A stretch of DNA of 64,000 nt from Micrasema longulum (lineage: Eukaryota; Arthropoda; Insecta; Trichoptera; Brachycentridae): contig JAGVSM010001179.1 of NCBI GenBank assembly GCA_022494885.1, forward strand, positions 1 to 64,000, written 5' to 3'. The translations under genes and the position numbers were made by a program. Positions 1-12,155 of the stretch are shown here, one piece after another (the stretch's first letter is position 1; every line of letters begins with the position of its first letter). The notes beneath the pieces are model-generated. The model did no database searches, was not told the DNA's origin, and worked only from the letters and a program-made list of their open reading frames with translations.

Positions 1-350
1 GTCTCCAATTATGATATATTTGAGCTAGATAACAGAACGTCTTGCAGCTACAGAGCGCATGGACAATAAGAAATCTAGCCCCTATTTACTTTTTTTATTT
101 TTTATTATTTGACAATGAAGTTTAGAGTTTAAGTGATATTTTAAAAACGAAATAAAAAGCAAATTTATAAAATTGGAAGTTAGATAACAACAAGTCTTGC
201 AGCTGCTGAGCGCATGGACGGTTGCAATTCTAGACCCCATTTACTAAATTTAGATATTTGATAGTTGATAACATTTACATAATATGATAAAAATAATATG
301 ATACTTAACATCACAAAAAGTCTTGCAGCTTCAAAACGAATCGACAAATG
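1..350 (-). repeat. Motif-array element, copy 1 (cut by window edge)
   Basis: Three copies of a 24-base motif (core CTTGCAGCTACAGAGCGC) lie at 41-64, 196-219 and 322-345, with AT-rich spacers between them. Bases 1-240 match, on the opposite strand, the element at 57170-57420, spacers included, so this is a dispersed element and not chance. Its 3' end lies left of the window. No coding potential is seen. Confidence 0.75.
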
Positions 351-1021
351 GAATTTCAACAACAAGAATGATTTTAAAAGGTTAATAACAAAAAATAATT
401 TTAAAAAACTCAATAATAATGCATCGAGCAAAGAACTAGTAAGTATGGCAATTAAGTGAACATGTAACAGCACAAACATATGTAATGTAAAAGGTACTTG
501 TGCCGTTAATTCTTGAAAAAATAAAATAAAATAAATAAATAACCTGCCTCCACATTCTCTCTTTCCCACCGGCTGACAAGCCTCTGAAATAGAGCCTTAG
601 CGGGTTTTTCCTTTTGGAAAAAACTGTTTTCGTGGTCAGGAGGGAGTGTTGGTCTGGATATGTCTGTCTGCCGACAAAATAATTGCTCCGTCTCCGTTGA
701 GATAACCGTCGAACTTATTCCAGTAATTAACTTTCTCGCCTGCCATTGCCCGGAGAACTGAGTGTGTAATATTTTACTGTTCATATCGAGAAATCAATAG
801 AGCAATTACCATCACTACGGGTCGTTATGGGCTTGGCACATGTTACTTCTAGTAGGAACAAGACTACAGACTTGACCATCGCATGAGAACCACTTCATTG
901 TTAGACAATGTGATCTAAATTAATTATACACATATCATTTATAAATTACTCTTCATCGATATTTTTTTATGAATGAAGGAGAAATCCAAAATATTTCAAT
1001 TCTTCAGAATAAAAGAACATT
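351..1021. other. No supported gene
   Basis: AT-rich sequence with a slightly GC-richer patch at 545-780. A 92-codon minus-strand frame there has no recognisable domain or convincing splice site. Confidence 0.5.
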
Positions 1022-1410
1022 TAAGAGAAGGTAACAAGTATTCTAGTCATCTACAGGGCTTATGACCTGTCCTTGGATTTAAAAAAAATAAATTACAATA
1101 TACATAAGAGGTAAAAAAAGGTAGATTAAGTGGCCACTTTACACACTGTGTAACATTCACTATTCTGCCTATGTTTGAACATTCACATTTCCTCAACTCT
1201 TCCATCTGTTGACTTTTGTGAAGTAAAAGAGCTGAAACCTTTATCACGTGGGTGAGATTCATCTGGCTGAACCAATTCACCCACTAGGCAACGCCTGAAA
1301 ACAATTTTCCTATTGTTATACTTCTTTTTTTACCAGGTAGTTAATTCAAAAATGTTTTGAGTACGCCCAAATGCTTGCAGACTGGCTGGATTTTCTCCCT
1401 GGGGAATAGG
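1022..1410 (+). repeat. Palindrome-modular repeat (family P), copy 1, subtype A
   Basis: About 390 bp of the most abundant repeat in the window. It has the palindrome AAGTGGCCACTT (1128-1139), overlapping by one base the near-palindrome TTACACACTGTGTAA (1139-1153). The 3' part contains GCTTGCAGACTGGCTGG and a degraded CTCCCTAGGGAG box. Non-coding. Confidence 0.8.
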
Positions 1411-1839
1411 TTGTTTTGATAATTTCTGCATTTTTAAATTCAGAACGGCAAAAACTGGACTATTGTGTTTTTTTTTTACTGTTAATTATTATATTTTTTT
1501 AAGTATACATAAAAGGTAAACAGAGTTAAAAAAATAAAGGATAATTACATAGCAATGAAATACATATAAATAGTAAACAAAAAAATCCCACAAAGGCATG
1601 GCCTGTTCGCGGGTATACAAGAAAATGTCAATGAATTTTTGCTCCTATAATATACGGACAGTTAAAATATTTTTGTGTAACATAAGAAAGAGAAAATAAA
1701 ATATTCTGTAAAAGATTTTATGGTATTCTTTTTTATAGTAATTAAAAAAGGAAATAAAAAATATTTAAAAAAACATACTTATATTCCTTATTATTTTAAA
1801 AGGCAACAAAATATATCACAGAAAAAAAGAGTTCATTAT
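1411..1839. other. AT-rich spacer, no gene
   Basis: Very AT-rich with A and T runs. Nothing recognisable. Confidence 0.5.
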
Positions 1840-2250
1840 AAGTGGCCACTTTACACACTGTGTAATATTCACCATTCTGCCCATATTTGAACATCCATAT
1901 TCCTTCAATTCTGTCATCTGTTGATGTTTGTGAAGTTAAAGAGCTGAAACCTTTATTTATGCAGGTGAGATTCATCTCATTGAATTATTTCACCTACTTA
2001 CTAGGTAACGCCTGAAAATGTTATTTGTTCAATTTCTATACTTCTTCATGGACCAGATGGATTTATCAATAATATTTTGAGTTCGTCCAAATTTTTGTAG
2101 ACAAGTTCTGGATTCTGTAATGGAGCTGTTAATATTAACACATTATAACAGAGATGTAAATATTTCAGCTCTTTAACTTCACAAACATCAACGGATGAAA
2201 TAATTGAAGGAATGTTCAAATATGGGCAGAATGGTGAATGTTAATCTTCA
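1840..2250 (+). repeat. Family P, copy 2, subtype B, with inverted piece
   Basis: A plus-strand unit (palindromes at 1840-1851 and 1851-1865) is followed at about 2160-2250 by an inverted partial unit reading back through the same CTCTTTAACTTCACAAACAT block. Together they form a fold-back. The closing part has the subtype-B signature (GTAGACAAG...GGAGCTGTTAA). Confidence 0.75.
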
Positions 2251-2439
2251 GAATAAAGCAACGACAATAGAACCAAAAATAAAAAGGCTTAAAAGATTGT
2301 TCCTAAAAAAAAACGAATTTTTTAATTGATTTTTAATACATTAAGGCTTTCCATTTCATTTATTTCTTTAGCTAACTCATTGCACAATTGTAAATCTTTT
2401 TTAAAATGATTGTTTACTTTGTCTTACCCTATTCTACCT

Positions 2440-2770
2440 ACTCTCCTATTCTCAAAACTCAGAATTTTGCTGTTTTAGTCCCTATTAAGGAGACACGATT
2501 CGCATTCGTCGAGGAGAATACGTGTTATGCAGGCGTTACATAGGCGGCATTTGGTTTTCACTTAGTGACTATCCAATCTTCAGATAGCCTTCATACTGTT
2601 GAATGTGGCCCTTGCTATTACTAGTCGCACTCCCAGTTCTTTTTGAAAGCTACCCCTTTCTGTAACATATACTTCCAGGTAGTTGAAACTCTCGACCCTT
2701 TCGATGGTTTTGTTTGAGAGAGTCAGGGGATTTTGAGTATCAAGGCACAAATGTTACAAAGAACGTGGAT
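2440..2770 (-). mobile_element. RTE-type LINE fragment (degenerate)
   Basis: Minus-strand translation of about 2760-2570 reads through an IERVESFNYLEVYVTERGS segment and on to ATFNSMK. This matches the region after the RT palm in RTE-like LINE ORFs, normally FxYLGSxxT followed by an A(R/A)ATFxxM helix. An in-frame stop follows. The adjacent 2450-2560 piece (CTCAGAATTTTGCTGTTTT and onward) recurs at 38670-38740 and, inverted, at 38940-39075, so both belong to one LINE-derived repeat. Confidence 0.6.
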
Positions 2771-2934
2771 TTTTGCAACTTTGCTTTTGTTGACAACATT
2801 GATAGAGTTTTTTCAATTTATTTTCATTTAACATTTTATACACATACACAATATATTTATGCAATTATACCTGCCATTATATGTATGACAAAACGGATAT
2901 TTTTATGTCATGTTAAATAATATTTTATATTTTA

Positions 2935-3400
2935 AAGATTATGTCGGTCAAATGTCCACCACGGCGTTGTTTAATTCGAGGTCAATAGTTATCTTATTAG
3001 ATGAGCAAAGTAGGGTAAAAAAATACTTACCTGACAACACTAACAAAATGTCTATTTTGTTTTCTTTGACAATCTGACAGATGGAAAAATATTTCAATTT
3101 TTAAGTAATGCATTTGCTACTAACACGTGAAATTAGATCCCATCCTGTTTCTTTAATTTAAGATCCCAGCAGTATTTTTACACTTTTAACCGATACAACC
3201 CGGCATATTTGAATTCCAATCGGGAGTTGTGTACTGAGCGACGTCTACAAAGAAACTAATGGGTCAAAACGTAAAACTACTCGTTTAAGAGTAGTTTAGT
3301 TGCCTTCTATTTGATGCGCCTATGCGGTTTCAGAACTATTCTTAATTCTATGTTTGTATATTATACGAGTAAGCAAGGTAGATAATAAAGCAACTCCCAC
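2935..3400 (-). mobile_element. THAP-exon repeat, copy 1 (broken)
   Basis: Minus-strand copy of a dispersed repeat whose 5' region carries a start codon (3206-3204) opening MPGCIG, then a stop, then KCKNTAGI. That is the C-x4-C beginning of a THAP zinc finger with the frame broken after residue 6. Sister copies are at 14985-15650 (best) and 20885-21540. THAP domains occur in P-element transposases and in their domesticated relatives, so a P-like transposon is likely; no transposase body is visible. Confidence 0.6.
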
Positions 3401-4750
3401 ATAAAAAAAATAATTGGTAAAAAATTCTGCAACCTGGTACTTCGTATACACAACATTTTATTTTATTTTATTTTATTTTATTTAGAAAACATACAGGCAT
3501 ACAAAATAAGTACTAAAAACAACATTTTTTTAACATAAAAAGACCAATTAAGTTTTCATAAATTAAAAAGATATAAACATTAAATGTGACAAAAAATAAA
3601 AAATAAATAAGAATTTTAAGTGAAAAAAGGATAATTGTTGACATTTGCATTTTCCATGGAGGTAATAAATTAAAATAAATAAAAATACCGAATGTACACT
3701 TCGAGCCATCCACGCACACACATGAACGCACATATAAAACACACACAAACATATACATTACATGCGGCACATATACATAGCATAAACTACTCAAGATGTA
3801 CATTCAGCAACTATCCCAAATAATCGACCCCATGAAGAAATTTTCTGTCCAAATGCAACGTGCAGTTAAAAATGTCATCAATACTGAGTCCGTTATAATT
3901 TCTACAGGTACGTCTAATGAATGAATTCGAGGTATAATTGTTTTTACAAGTTGGTACATAAAAAAGGGAATATAATCTAGTATAGCGAAGAGGACAACGG
4001 AAACCAATATTTTGTAAAAGATACGGCGAATCAACTATGTTATTGAGAATTTTGAAAAGAAAAATTAAATCATATCAAAGAACAAATAATCAACATGCAC
4101 AAATAATTCGTAGTAAAATAAATATTAAACCAAAAAGTGTTGCGGTTATGTTGTCCTCCAGTGTACAAGGAATGACATGACTTCGGTCGTGTTCGGTTGT
4201 CTGTTTCTGTATATTATTTTCTAGTCTCTCTTTTAAGAAACATCTTTCGGGCAAGTAATAACGGAGTTATCGGAAGATTGATACATCCACCACGCCCTGT
4301 CTACTAACTATATGGAATACCTTCTCAATTAACATCACCCACTATGTAACCATTACGAAAACTTATCAAAACGTTTCACGAAATGATAATTGTATAAATC
4401 CCAACGAAATCCATTTTGTGAACTGGTAAATTTAACCAGCTACCAGTGGCGAGCTGTGACTCTTTTAATAGGTAAGCGATATTTTCTTTTTCATAATTTG
4501 TACCTGCATGTACATACGTATATATAAGTTATTAAGTATATACGCGGCTTCTTTTTCTAAGAACAGAAGATAGAATACCTACTTATTTGAAATAAAAATA
4601 ATTATTACCAATTAAACTTATCTAATATTTATATATGTAACTACACCGGCTTGGTAACGATAGTGATAAAGTTGATACATTTCGTCTGTCTTTATATAAT
4701 TATAGGTTAAGTATTCAAAAGGTTATAAATTAATCCGTAAAAAAATTGTT
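3401..4750. other. AT-rich stretch, possible old LINE 3' end
   Basis: A (TTTTA)n run at 3460-3485 looks like the reverse of a LINE (TAAAA)n tail. Minus-strand frames at 3513-3803 and 3804-4034 sit just upstream of it on that strand, but neither shows a diagnostic motif. No host gene is recognised. Confidence 0.35.
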
Positions 4751-4754
4751 AATA

Positions 4755-4930
4755 TTGTTCTTTATTTACTTTTTTTTCTCAGTATCTCTATAAAAATGTA
4801 TATATATATGTCTATGTATATGCATATATGTGTAAATATATATGCATGTATGTATGTATATATGTGTGTGTATGCATGCATATGCCTGTGTATGTATGTG
4901 TGTATGTTTTTATATGTAAATTTATAAAAT
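4755..4930. repeat. TATG/TGTA-rich microsatellite
   Basis: Imperfect alternating TATATG, TGTATG and TATGCA units. Simple-sequence DNA. Confidence 0.85.
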
Positions 4931-5039
4931 AATTTTCTACATACCCATATACCCATGTTCGTACATTTCCTAATTTTTACTTATTATTGTATTTTTTAGT
5001 TTTTCTCACGTTATTTTTAATTTTAACTAAATGTACATA

Positions 5040-5125
5040 CTTATGTTTCACTGCTGTACTTGAATGTATTTCTAATAAATGTAAAAGCCCGTCGGGCGTG
5101 TAAATAAATGAATAAAAAGTCAACA
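5040..5125 (+). mobile_element. LINE 3' tail with GCCC/GGGC hairpin
   Basis: A short hairpin (GCCCGTCGGGC, about 5087-5097) is followed by TAAATAAATGAATAAA. The same hairpin plus AAAT-type tail ends other LINE fragments here (about 9960, 12505, 40165, 51590, 52015 and 63460). Only the tail is preserved. Confidence 0.6.
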
Positions 5126-5404
5126 AAATAAAATTAATAAATTATTCATAATTCTTTTTTGTGTAGCACTGATTGAAAACACTGTATTTTTCCTGTAATT
5201 TACATTTTATACTGAAAATTTTTACTTATTAAAAATAAGATGTACGCATTCAACTCATCACTCCCCAGTACACAATACAAAAAATGCATTTTTCGTTTAC
5301 GTAATGGAAAACGTTGACATATATTTTTTTCTGAATAAACTTTTAAAAAAAAACAATGACATTCATTAGATATATTCACAATGATATTGCAATAAAACAT
5401 GTTA

Positions 5405-5870
5405 CACCGCTACGCGACCGTCACTGCCCGCTTCGTTTTCTTGTAAAAATGAATAATGCCAAAAATTGACGCAGCACCGAGCGGACGAAAGAACTGGTGT
5501 CATATGTCAACAGAATACTATCAAAGGAAAATGTTGTTTGGGAAATAATGTTCGAAGTGCTATTCTCCAAATAGAGAAGCTTTAAATAATAACTGTAATC
5601 TGCAAGTAAACTCAGGAAGAAAAATGTACCTACTGGATTTCGAGATGTTAAAATACAGTATACATTTTGTTTGAAGAAATAAGCCGCAGTAATTAGCCAG
5701 TTTTTTCCCCCCACTGCGCACTGGGAACGGGCTAGGTGCTGGGTGCGCTTAAAGATGTTCATTTTTTTTTGAGAAAGATATAAACAGTGACGTTAATTTA
5801 TAATAATTAAAAATTATTTTATTCATTTTCCCATAGTTAAAACTCCTATAAAGCAAAATCTAATATATGG
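5405..5870 (+). repeat. Dispersed repeat U, copy 1
   Basis: Shares the order of blocks TAATCTGCAAGT, AATAAGC-GC-GTAATTAGCC, a GGGC-rich box and ATATAAACAGTG with 23690-24040 and 55080-55370. No protein motif is seen. The family is unclassified. Confidence 0.6.
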
Positions 5871-7929
5871 ATGATTCTCCCCTGCAAGCTACAGCTGTTC
5901 GAGATATGTATTTGTACATAGAAATTGAAAATTTATTTTTATGTGCATATGTGTGTGTTAACGAAAAGGCGGACTGTAAATAAAAAACGAATTTCATTCA
6001 GTTTTGTGATTGCGAAATATTTGAAGAAAGGATAGGAAAATGGAATGGATACCTACCTTTAATATGATTTTAATGTTCTTCAATTTCGGGCACTGGATGA
6101 CAAAATGAACTATAAAATGTTACAATGTTTTCCACGACGCGCGACGAATCCAAGCACTTTTATCCAATTTATGTGAAGTCGAAAATGTTGTTTGGTTTTT
6201 GTTCTAAATCCGAATCTTCTGATTTTGAATATCTTCTATCTTGATGTTAGGTAGGTACCATAAGGATGGGTCAAGGGAAGGATGGGAAAGAACGGTAATC
6301 GGCCAGGAACAGTATCGATAAATTCTGTTATTTACTTAATAGTGCGTTTTAAGAATATGTCCGAAGACATTATCATATTTGCATAACGTACGTCCGAAGA
6401 CGGCAGCTTGCCCACCATATTCCACACAAGGCATCTAAGGACACGAGTCTCCATGGCGGTGCCCACATACACGGAAAAGTTGCTCGTTGCCGAACGAGAA
6501 AACCTGCCCGAAACAGCTCTCTGTAATTTAGTAGTCTAAGCATCTTTGTGACGAAAGAACGCAATCCAGAAGTACATATTATGCATTATATTGGATTGAG
6601 AAAAGGGGGAAGTGAATTTTTTACTGACTGGGATTAAATTGATTGGACATGATCGATTCGACGAAATTATTGCAAAAGTTTTTAAAAACCTTGAAATCCT
6701 TTTTAGAAGCCACCAGATTTATATATCCGACAGGACTTATAACAGGGCCACGTATAGTAGCAAAAAGCTCCATTCGGTAATCATAAAGAGGAGGAAAAAG
6801 ACAAGGCCACAGGATGTGTTTAGTAGATTGATCCGCAGCAGCACGAATGGGAGTCAACAATATTAAAAATAAATAATTTTTCATTAAATTTACTTTTTAC
6901 TATTTAGTAATTTTTTTATGGGTTTTTAGATGGTCCTAGCTCTCATTAGAAATAAATTATCAAAAAAGCAAAACAATTGAGGCACGCCAAAGGTAAATAA
7001 TAAATACATACAGTATGTAAAAAAATCACTGCTTTTTTACCGAAATCCAGGGAGAAAATGCGTTTGTATGCAGAAAAGTCAGAACACGTCTCCTCGTAAG
7101 ACGAAGTGTTTTCTGTCAAGATTCGCTTAGATGTTTTTTTACCCATCCAGTTTCAATAGTAAAAAGTTTTTAGATATTCCTAATTGACTGAAAATTTTAA
7201 TAGTAGGGATATTTAACCTTCTGCAGGCTTTTGAACCCGTTTAATTTATGATATTGTTCTACAAGAAATTTTTAATTAGATAACATTTTAAGATTTTTTA
7301 TATTCATTGAATTATGGCACATTTCTTATAAAAAACCATTCTGTTACTGTGCAAAATATTATTTGTGCGTTTATACAATTAGCATATTTTTTTTCCTTTT
7401 ATAAAATTTACATATGAAGCACTTACTTTGTGGTATTCATTATAATTAAAAATAAAATAAAACAACTTTGTTTATAACCGGTTTTTTTTACCGACGCGGC
7501 TTCAAAACTGTACAAGCTTTCTTTTCAGGGTATATTTTACTAATAATGATTTAGTAAAGGAAGCTAGTTGTAGCTTCGAAACCTGCCGGTAATTTTATGT
7601 ATTTTTTTCAATGGTTAAAATAAAAGTAGTTTTATTATAATTTAATTAAAAAAGGTCTTTGTCAAAACAATATTTTAAATGCCCTAGAGACAATTGATCA
7701 CATGATACGTCTTTTCCATTGCATCATTCAACAAGAACCGCTTTGTGCGCAGACATTTTAAGAAAAAATGTTTTAATTATCAATATTGTCATCACAATTT
7801 TAGATAAAGCTTTTTATCATCGCCAATTCAAAGAATATCTAGTGAAAATGGAGAACGAATACGCATATTTTCTGTTGATTATGCACGTACTTTATGATTA
7901 CTTACTTTTCGGGTCCGGACTTCAGTCAG
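5871..7929. other. No supported gene; one degenerate inverted pair
   Basis: Mostly featureless AT-rich DNA. At about 7486-7530 and 7555-7595 two inverted blocks (TTACCG...AGCTT) face each other. The right one contains TAGCTTCGAAACC, loosely resembling the GAAA side of the PLE terminal repeats found elsewhere, but the other conserved core is not present. Open frames at 6612-6884 show no family signature. Confidence 0.4.
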
Positions 7930-8600
7930 TGTGCAGCCACAGATATTTCCTTGTCAGTGCCCATCCTCAAATCATTCTCATCACAAGTTAACTCCATTTG
8001 TGGATACCGCAGCAGGTGAGAATCATCCTGCATCTCTCCACAATCGCAGTTCATGACATCTCCCTTCAGAAAACCCTACCTCTGTTGATTGTTTTTGCAT
8101 CTAGACACCCCTACCCTTAGTCTATTAAGAACTTTCCACGTAGGGAAGTCAAAACTATGGGCAGTGTTTCTGCTTTCAGATGGCATTATCCAGAGCCTAT
8201 CGCCAAGTTCCTCTTTCCACAGATCCTCTCTGCGTTTTTCTGCAGAGGTCTCCAAGTCAGTTGTGACTTTGAGGAAACTCATTTATGATCCCAGCCTCGG
8301 AGGAGCCATTCGATGATCATAAAGAGGATGTCTAGTGTCATGGATCTGTTTGTGTCTCTCTGCGCCCGCTGCTACGTTTCTTTTGGTGTTGGGTGGAGCG
8401 ATTCCTATTATAGGATAAAGTTGGTGTACCGGTGTGGGCTTAAGACAGCCGTACTCCAGTGGCGCCATGTCATTTACAGCAATATCCACTTGCTTGGCGT
8501 GTGCTGACTTCTGCCAAACGGGACAAGCGTACTCTGCTGCGGAGACACACAAACCCAAGACAGAAGTGCGGAGTACACGTGGAGATGCTCCCCAAGATGA
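7930..8600 (-). mobile_element. LINE ORF C-terminus (pseudogene)
   Basis: Minus-strand frame 8558-8283 reads AAEYACPVWQKSAHAKQVD, then GCLKPTPVHQLYPIIGIAPP, RHPLYDH and RLGS before an in-frame stop. It continues in the same frame (8282-8076) with TWKVLNRLRVGVSRCKNNQQ, another stop, then CDCGEMQDDSHLLRYPQ. This is the C-terminal part of a jockey-like LINE polymerase: the region after the RT palm followed by a CxCG...H zinc-knuckle-like end. The last Cys of the knuckle is Tyr. It lies just downstream of the host exon donor on the same strand, so probably inside that gene's intron. Confidence 0.8.
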
Positions 8601-9042
8601 ACCGGTGAACTTTCGCTATATGTTATTCCTGGTACTTTATTTTAAGGTTCGTTGCCATTCCAGAAGAAACAGTTTAAAACATTTAAGAATTCGGCTTTTA
8701 AAATCTTTATTGTTTAACTGCTGATCTTTAGCTTTTTTGACTAATGAGTTTGCCGACCACTGGTATAACCAAACGGAAAATATAATACTATGTGAATTTC
8801 TAACATCAAGTTGAAATGTAACGTACCGAATGTATTTATTTAGATAGTTGTACAAATAAAATTTTAACACCTAGTTATTAGTTATACCTTAACTAATAAA
8901 CAATATATAACCAAAAATAATTTTAAAAACAAAGCATTGTTATAAAATGCAGACGCTTTCCGATTGAAATGATGACAAAACAATTGCAAAAAATACAAAT
9001 TAAGAAAAAATTAATTAGCAAAATTAATTTTGAATCACTTAC

Positions 9043-9534
9043 CGCATCCTGCAGAACTCTTCTCAATGCCTCCTTGGTATACTTTTGTTCCTCTTGCTTC
9101 AAGATGTGGGCACACTCCTTGAGCAGAGCGTTTCTCCTTCTTTCCCTGATGGATTCTTCTTCCATGAAGGACATCTTTTGAATCTCCTTCAATTCTCCCG
9201 GAACTTTGCCATTTGCTTCTTTGGATAGAGATTCATTTTCAGCCTTGGGTTTTGATCCGTTTTCTGTCTTATGCGGCTCAATACTTTTGAATTCAGTATT
9301 AGGCTCTGATCCGAGAGACCCACTTCTGATCCGCATTTTCTTCTTTGAATTATTATCTGCATCGTCAACGGCTGGCTGTAGATGCATTTTGTTCAAATTC
9401 TCTTGACGATCTTGATCTAATTCATCGTCCTTACCTGTTACAGTCACATCTGATCTATTTTCATCGATAGTTTTTTCATCTGAATCACTTTTCACCAACG
9501 AATCCATAGTTACACTTTGATCTGGATTGGCCAT
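9043..9534 (-). CDS. First coding exon of an unrecognised host gene (164 codons)
   Basis: The start codon at 9534 has an A-rich upstream context (AAAACAAAATGGCC). The frame runs 164 codons to an exact GTAAGT donor at 9042-9037, phase 0 (GAT GCG|GTAAGT). The product starts MANPDQSVTMDSLVKSDSDE, is very acidic and polar for about 115 residues (Asp/Glu/Asn/Ser-rich, probably disordered) and has a basic KKKMRIRSGS patch at about 64-73. It ends in a strongly charged helix (EEESIRERRRNALLKE...KQEEQKYTKEALRRVL, about 124-161) that looks coiled-coil. No catalytic or zinc motif is visible and I do not recognise the family. Unlike neighbouring frames it has no stops, normal codon usage and no second copy in the window. 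Downstream exons were not found; a LINE sits in the presumed intron. Confidence 0.75.
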
Positions 9535-9770
9535 TTTGTTTTATTATTCATTACACACTTGTTTATTTAATTACTAGGATTAAAATTTAGAGCACAACGT
9601 TTCACAATTAATTGTTTGTACATATAATATTATTTGCAGTGATATTTATTTAAATTGGTCCCTTTTACGGATAAGAATATATTTAGTTTCACAAAATCAA
9701 TTGTCAGCCACTAAAAATAATAATATCTTTATTTTGGATCCAACAAGTATAATAGGGAAACATCAGACTT

Positions 9771-9990
9771 CTTTTACATTTGTTTTTACACTAGAATATT
9801 TCATGGTCCCTAGACTGGTACCTGAAAGGTAAAACTGATCACCTTACCTTCATGTAACAAAAATGATCAAAATACGCTGCGATTGGTGTACCATTGCAGT
9901 TCCATATGCACCATTAGGTACGGAAAGGGAATAATAAAGATGTATATAAAAATGTAAAAAGCCCTATGGGCGTTCAAGTAAAAAAATAAA
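9771..9990 (+). mobile_element. SINE-A body fused to a LINE tail
   Basis: The body of the ATG-tailed tRNA-SINE family (GAATATTTCATGGTCCC ... CTGCGATTGGTGTACC ... CACCATTAGGTACGGAAAG, about 9792-9929) lacks its tRNA head. It is followed by a LINE 3' tail with the GCCCTATGGGC hairpin (about 9960-9971). Compare the complete copy at 39484-39741. Confidence 0.7.
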
Positions 9991-10895
9991 CACATAAAGG
10001 TTGTCTAGGTTTTTAGATTAAACGCATTTCTAAAACTGCTAATATATTTTAAAGCCTTTTTTTTATCCCAATTTGAGCAAGTAGTAATTTCAACTGAAAT
10101 CATTAAAAAAAAAACATTTCTACGCCATGGTTACCTTACAAACATTTATATTATTATTTGAAAGCTAGTCAACAAGACAACAAATAAAATTTAGTTGGAG
10201 ATGTTTTTTTTAGAGTTTTTAAGTAAACTCTATTATGCTAACACCATTGATCAAACACAAAAACGTTTTAAAGGCCGTTTACACTCGGACAATACAATTT
10301 TGTTTTGTCCCAGGCTAGACTTGTGTCCACGTGTAAAGAGAAATTCGTGGGATAAATTAATGTTCCGAGACATTGTCGCGGAGATAGATGGGCAGGCTAT
10401 TCCCAAGTAAACGCTCACGGACAAGATATGACAATAGCGATTTCCTCGACACATTGCCGACGCCTTGCTCTCGTAAATTTCTATAAAAAATGGGGGCAGA
10501 ATTTTTTATTTTTTTATTATTCAGTTTCGTTCTTTAATAATTCCAATACTTCTTAGTATAAAATAAATCATTTCTTTCGTAAGCACGATCGTAATAAACA
10601 TCGTCGTGTGATCATTTTCACAGCGCTCACTGATGCCGAATTTTAGTATTGTCCCGGTGTTCTGTCTTGCGCGGTCGAGACTGTTCACAGAGCTGGGACG
10701 AGGTAATATTGTCATGTATTTATTATTTATCTATTTATTATACGGTACAAATGCCTTTTACAATATAAGAATGTAATGATTTCAGTTAAATATAAAAAAT
10801 TAAAAAAAAAAACAATAATAAAACATAGGTATTTGAAGAAAAATACCCAGAAAAATATATATACATGTATGTATGTCATCATACAAAAGATATAA
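9991..10895. other. No supported gene
   Basis: AT-rich. A GGCCGTTTACACTCGG block at about 10273-10288 with later GTGTAAA and AAGTAAACGC blocks could be a degraded MITE, but no clean terminal repeats were found. Confidence 0.35.
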
Positions 10896-11480
10896 AGAAG
10901 TCAGTATATTATGAACATAAAATGGAGTTAGCAGGAAATCTTCAGCATAAGTAGCTTTTGCAAATTAATCGTAAATCGTTTATATAGAACATCATGAAAT
11001 ATTTATAAAGAATTGAATTAAATTCACAGAAACTCAGGTTTAAAATGTCGATATGAGAGGTACATTCATTTCTTAGTCTGTGTATGCGCGATATAGGTAG
11101 TGACAAAGATAGTTGGTTTGAGTAGGATGACAATAAGTAAGAGTATTTTGTCTAATTCTAAGTGTTGATCTATAAATATTTATTAAACCCAGGAATTCGC
11201 AATAATTGAATTTAGAAGTAATGATTTTACATACAAAAAATATATAGTCAGTTATTGGCCTGCGATCCTCCAGAGTAGGTAAATTCAAATATATTAATAA
11301 AGACGTGTAGTTAATTCGTTTTATAGGAATATGCTGTTTGGAATTAATAAATCATAAAAATTTTCGTCAGTCTCATTTAACAATATTTATGTGAATTTTG
11401 TAAAAAAAGGACCATATAGGTAGTAGAGTTGTACTCTAATTGGCTTCTAACCAAGGATATAAATAAGAGCTTCATTATTT
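10896..11480 (-). mobile_element. Jockey-type LINE C-terminal remnant
   Basis: Minus-strand frames, shifted several times, give LLFISLVRSQLEYNSTTY (about 11475-11420), TLEDRRPITDYI (about 11280-11245) and IYRSTLRIRQNTL. The LxxSLVRSxLEYxSxxW and LxxRR pattern is the thumb/C-terminal region of Jockey-like LINE polymerases, also seen intact at 18764-19395. Heavily mutated. Confidence 0.6.
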
Positions 11481-12155
11481 TAGCTGATTCAAAATCCCAT
11501 ATGCATATTGTGTTGTCCACGTGTGAACGATACTTTATACACAAAATTACAAAAACAATATTAGTACTGTTTGAAAATGTGAATAGCAAACATATTTTAT
11601 TATTTGCACGTGAGAAGCAAAACGCGTTATTGTATAAATTAAAATTTATGGCTAAATAACAAAAACGTGATTCAGCAGAGTCACCAATTTGCAAGGTTGA
11701 TTAAGCTTATTCTGTAAAATTTATTTCTACTGTTTATTAATAAAATTCAAACTAAAAATAAACCAGTTATAAAATCAAACGTTGCTATAAATATGCATGC
11801 GAGAGTTTTTAACTTGTTTACAAATATTAGAATCCGCAAAAGGAAACGCGGTTGGAAGTTTCTTCGTACAAATGTATTCCTGTATTTTCTCCATGGATTG
11901 TTGCACTAGAGCAGTAATTTTTTTACACAATAGATATTTATACATTTTTTTAAAAATTGTTTTTTCAAAAGAAGATATTTTATCGTATTTCAATCTTTTA
12001 AACCGGTTTTTGGCTAGTTTTTTTTCAGATGATCGATGCGTCTCAATGCTAGCTTTCAATTAGAAAATGAAAAACGATCTTCAATTCTTCTTTTATAATA
12101 AAGGCAAGCACAGCGACAAAAGCGTCAATAGAGCGAATTCGCTTCTTTTTAAGCG
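11481..12155. other. No supported gene
   Basis: AT-rich. A Lys-rich minus-strand frame (12059-11775) has no recognisable domain. Confidence 0.4.

Noticed and set aside
1..350. Spaced 24-base repeats resembling a CRISPR array
   Set aside because: Spacers are not unique (they match other copies of the element), lengths vary from about 100 to 160 bp, and the context is eukaryotic.
180..569. 129-codon minus-strand frame
   Set aside because: Overlaps the motif-array repeat and low-complexity AT DNA; no domain.
506..784. 92-codon minus frame in a GC-richer patch
   Set aside because: No domain, weak splice context, no second line of evidence.
7486..7595. Hammerhead motif in an inverted pair
   Set aside because: Only the CGAAAC side is recognisable; no CUGANGA core.
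11775..12059. 94-codon Lys-rich minus frame
   Set aside because: No recognisable family and no splice or promoter support; AT-rich composition alone can explain it.
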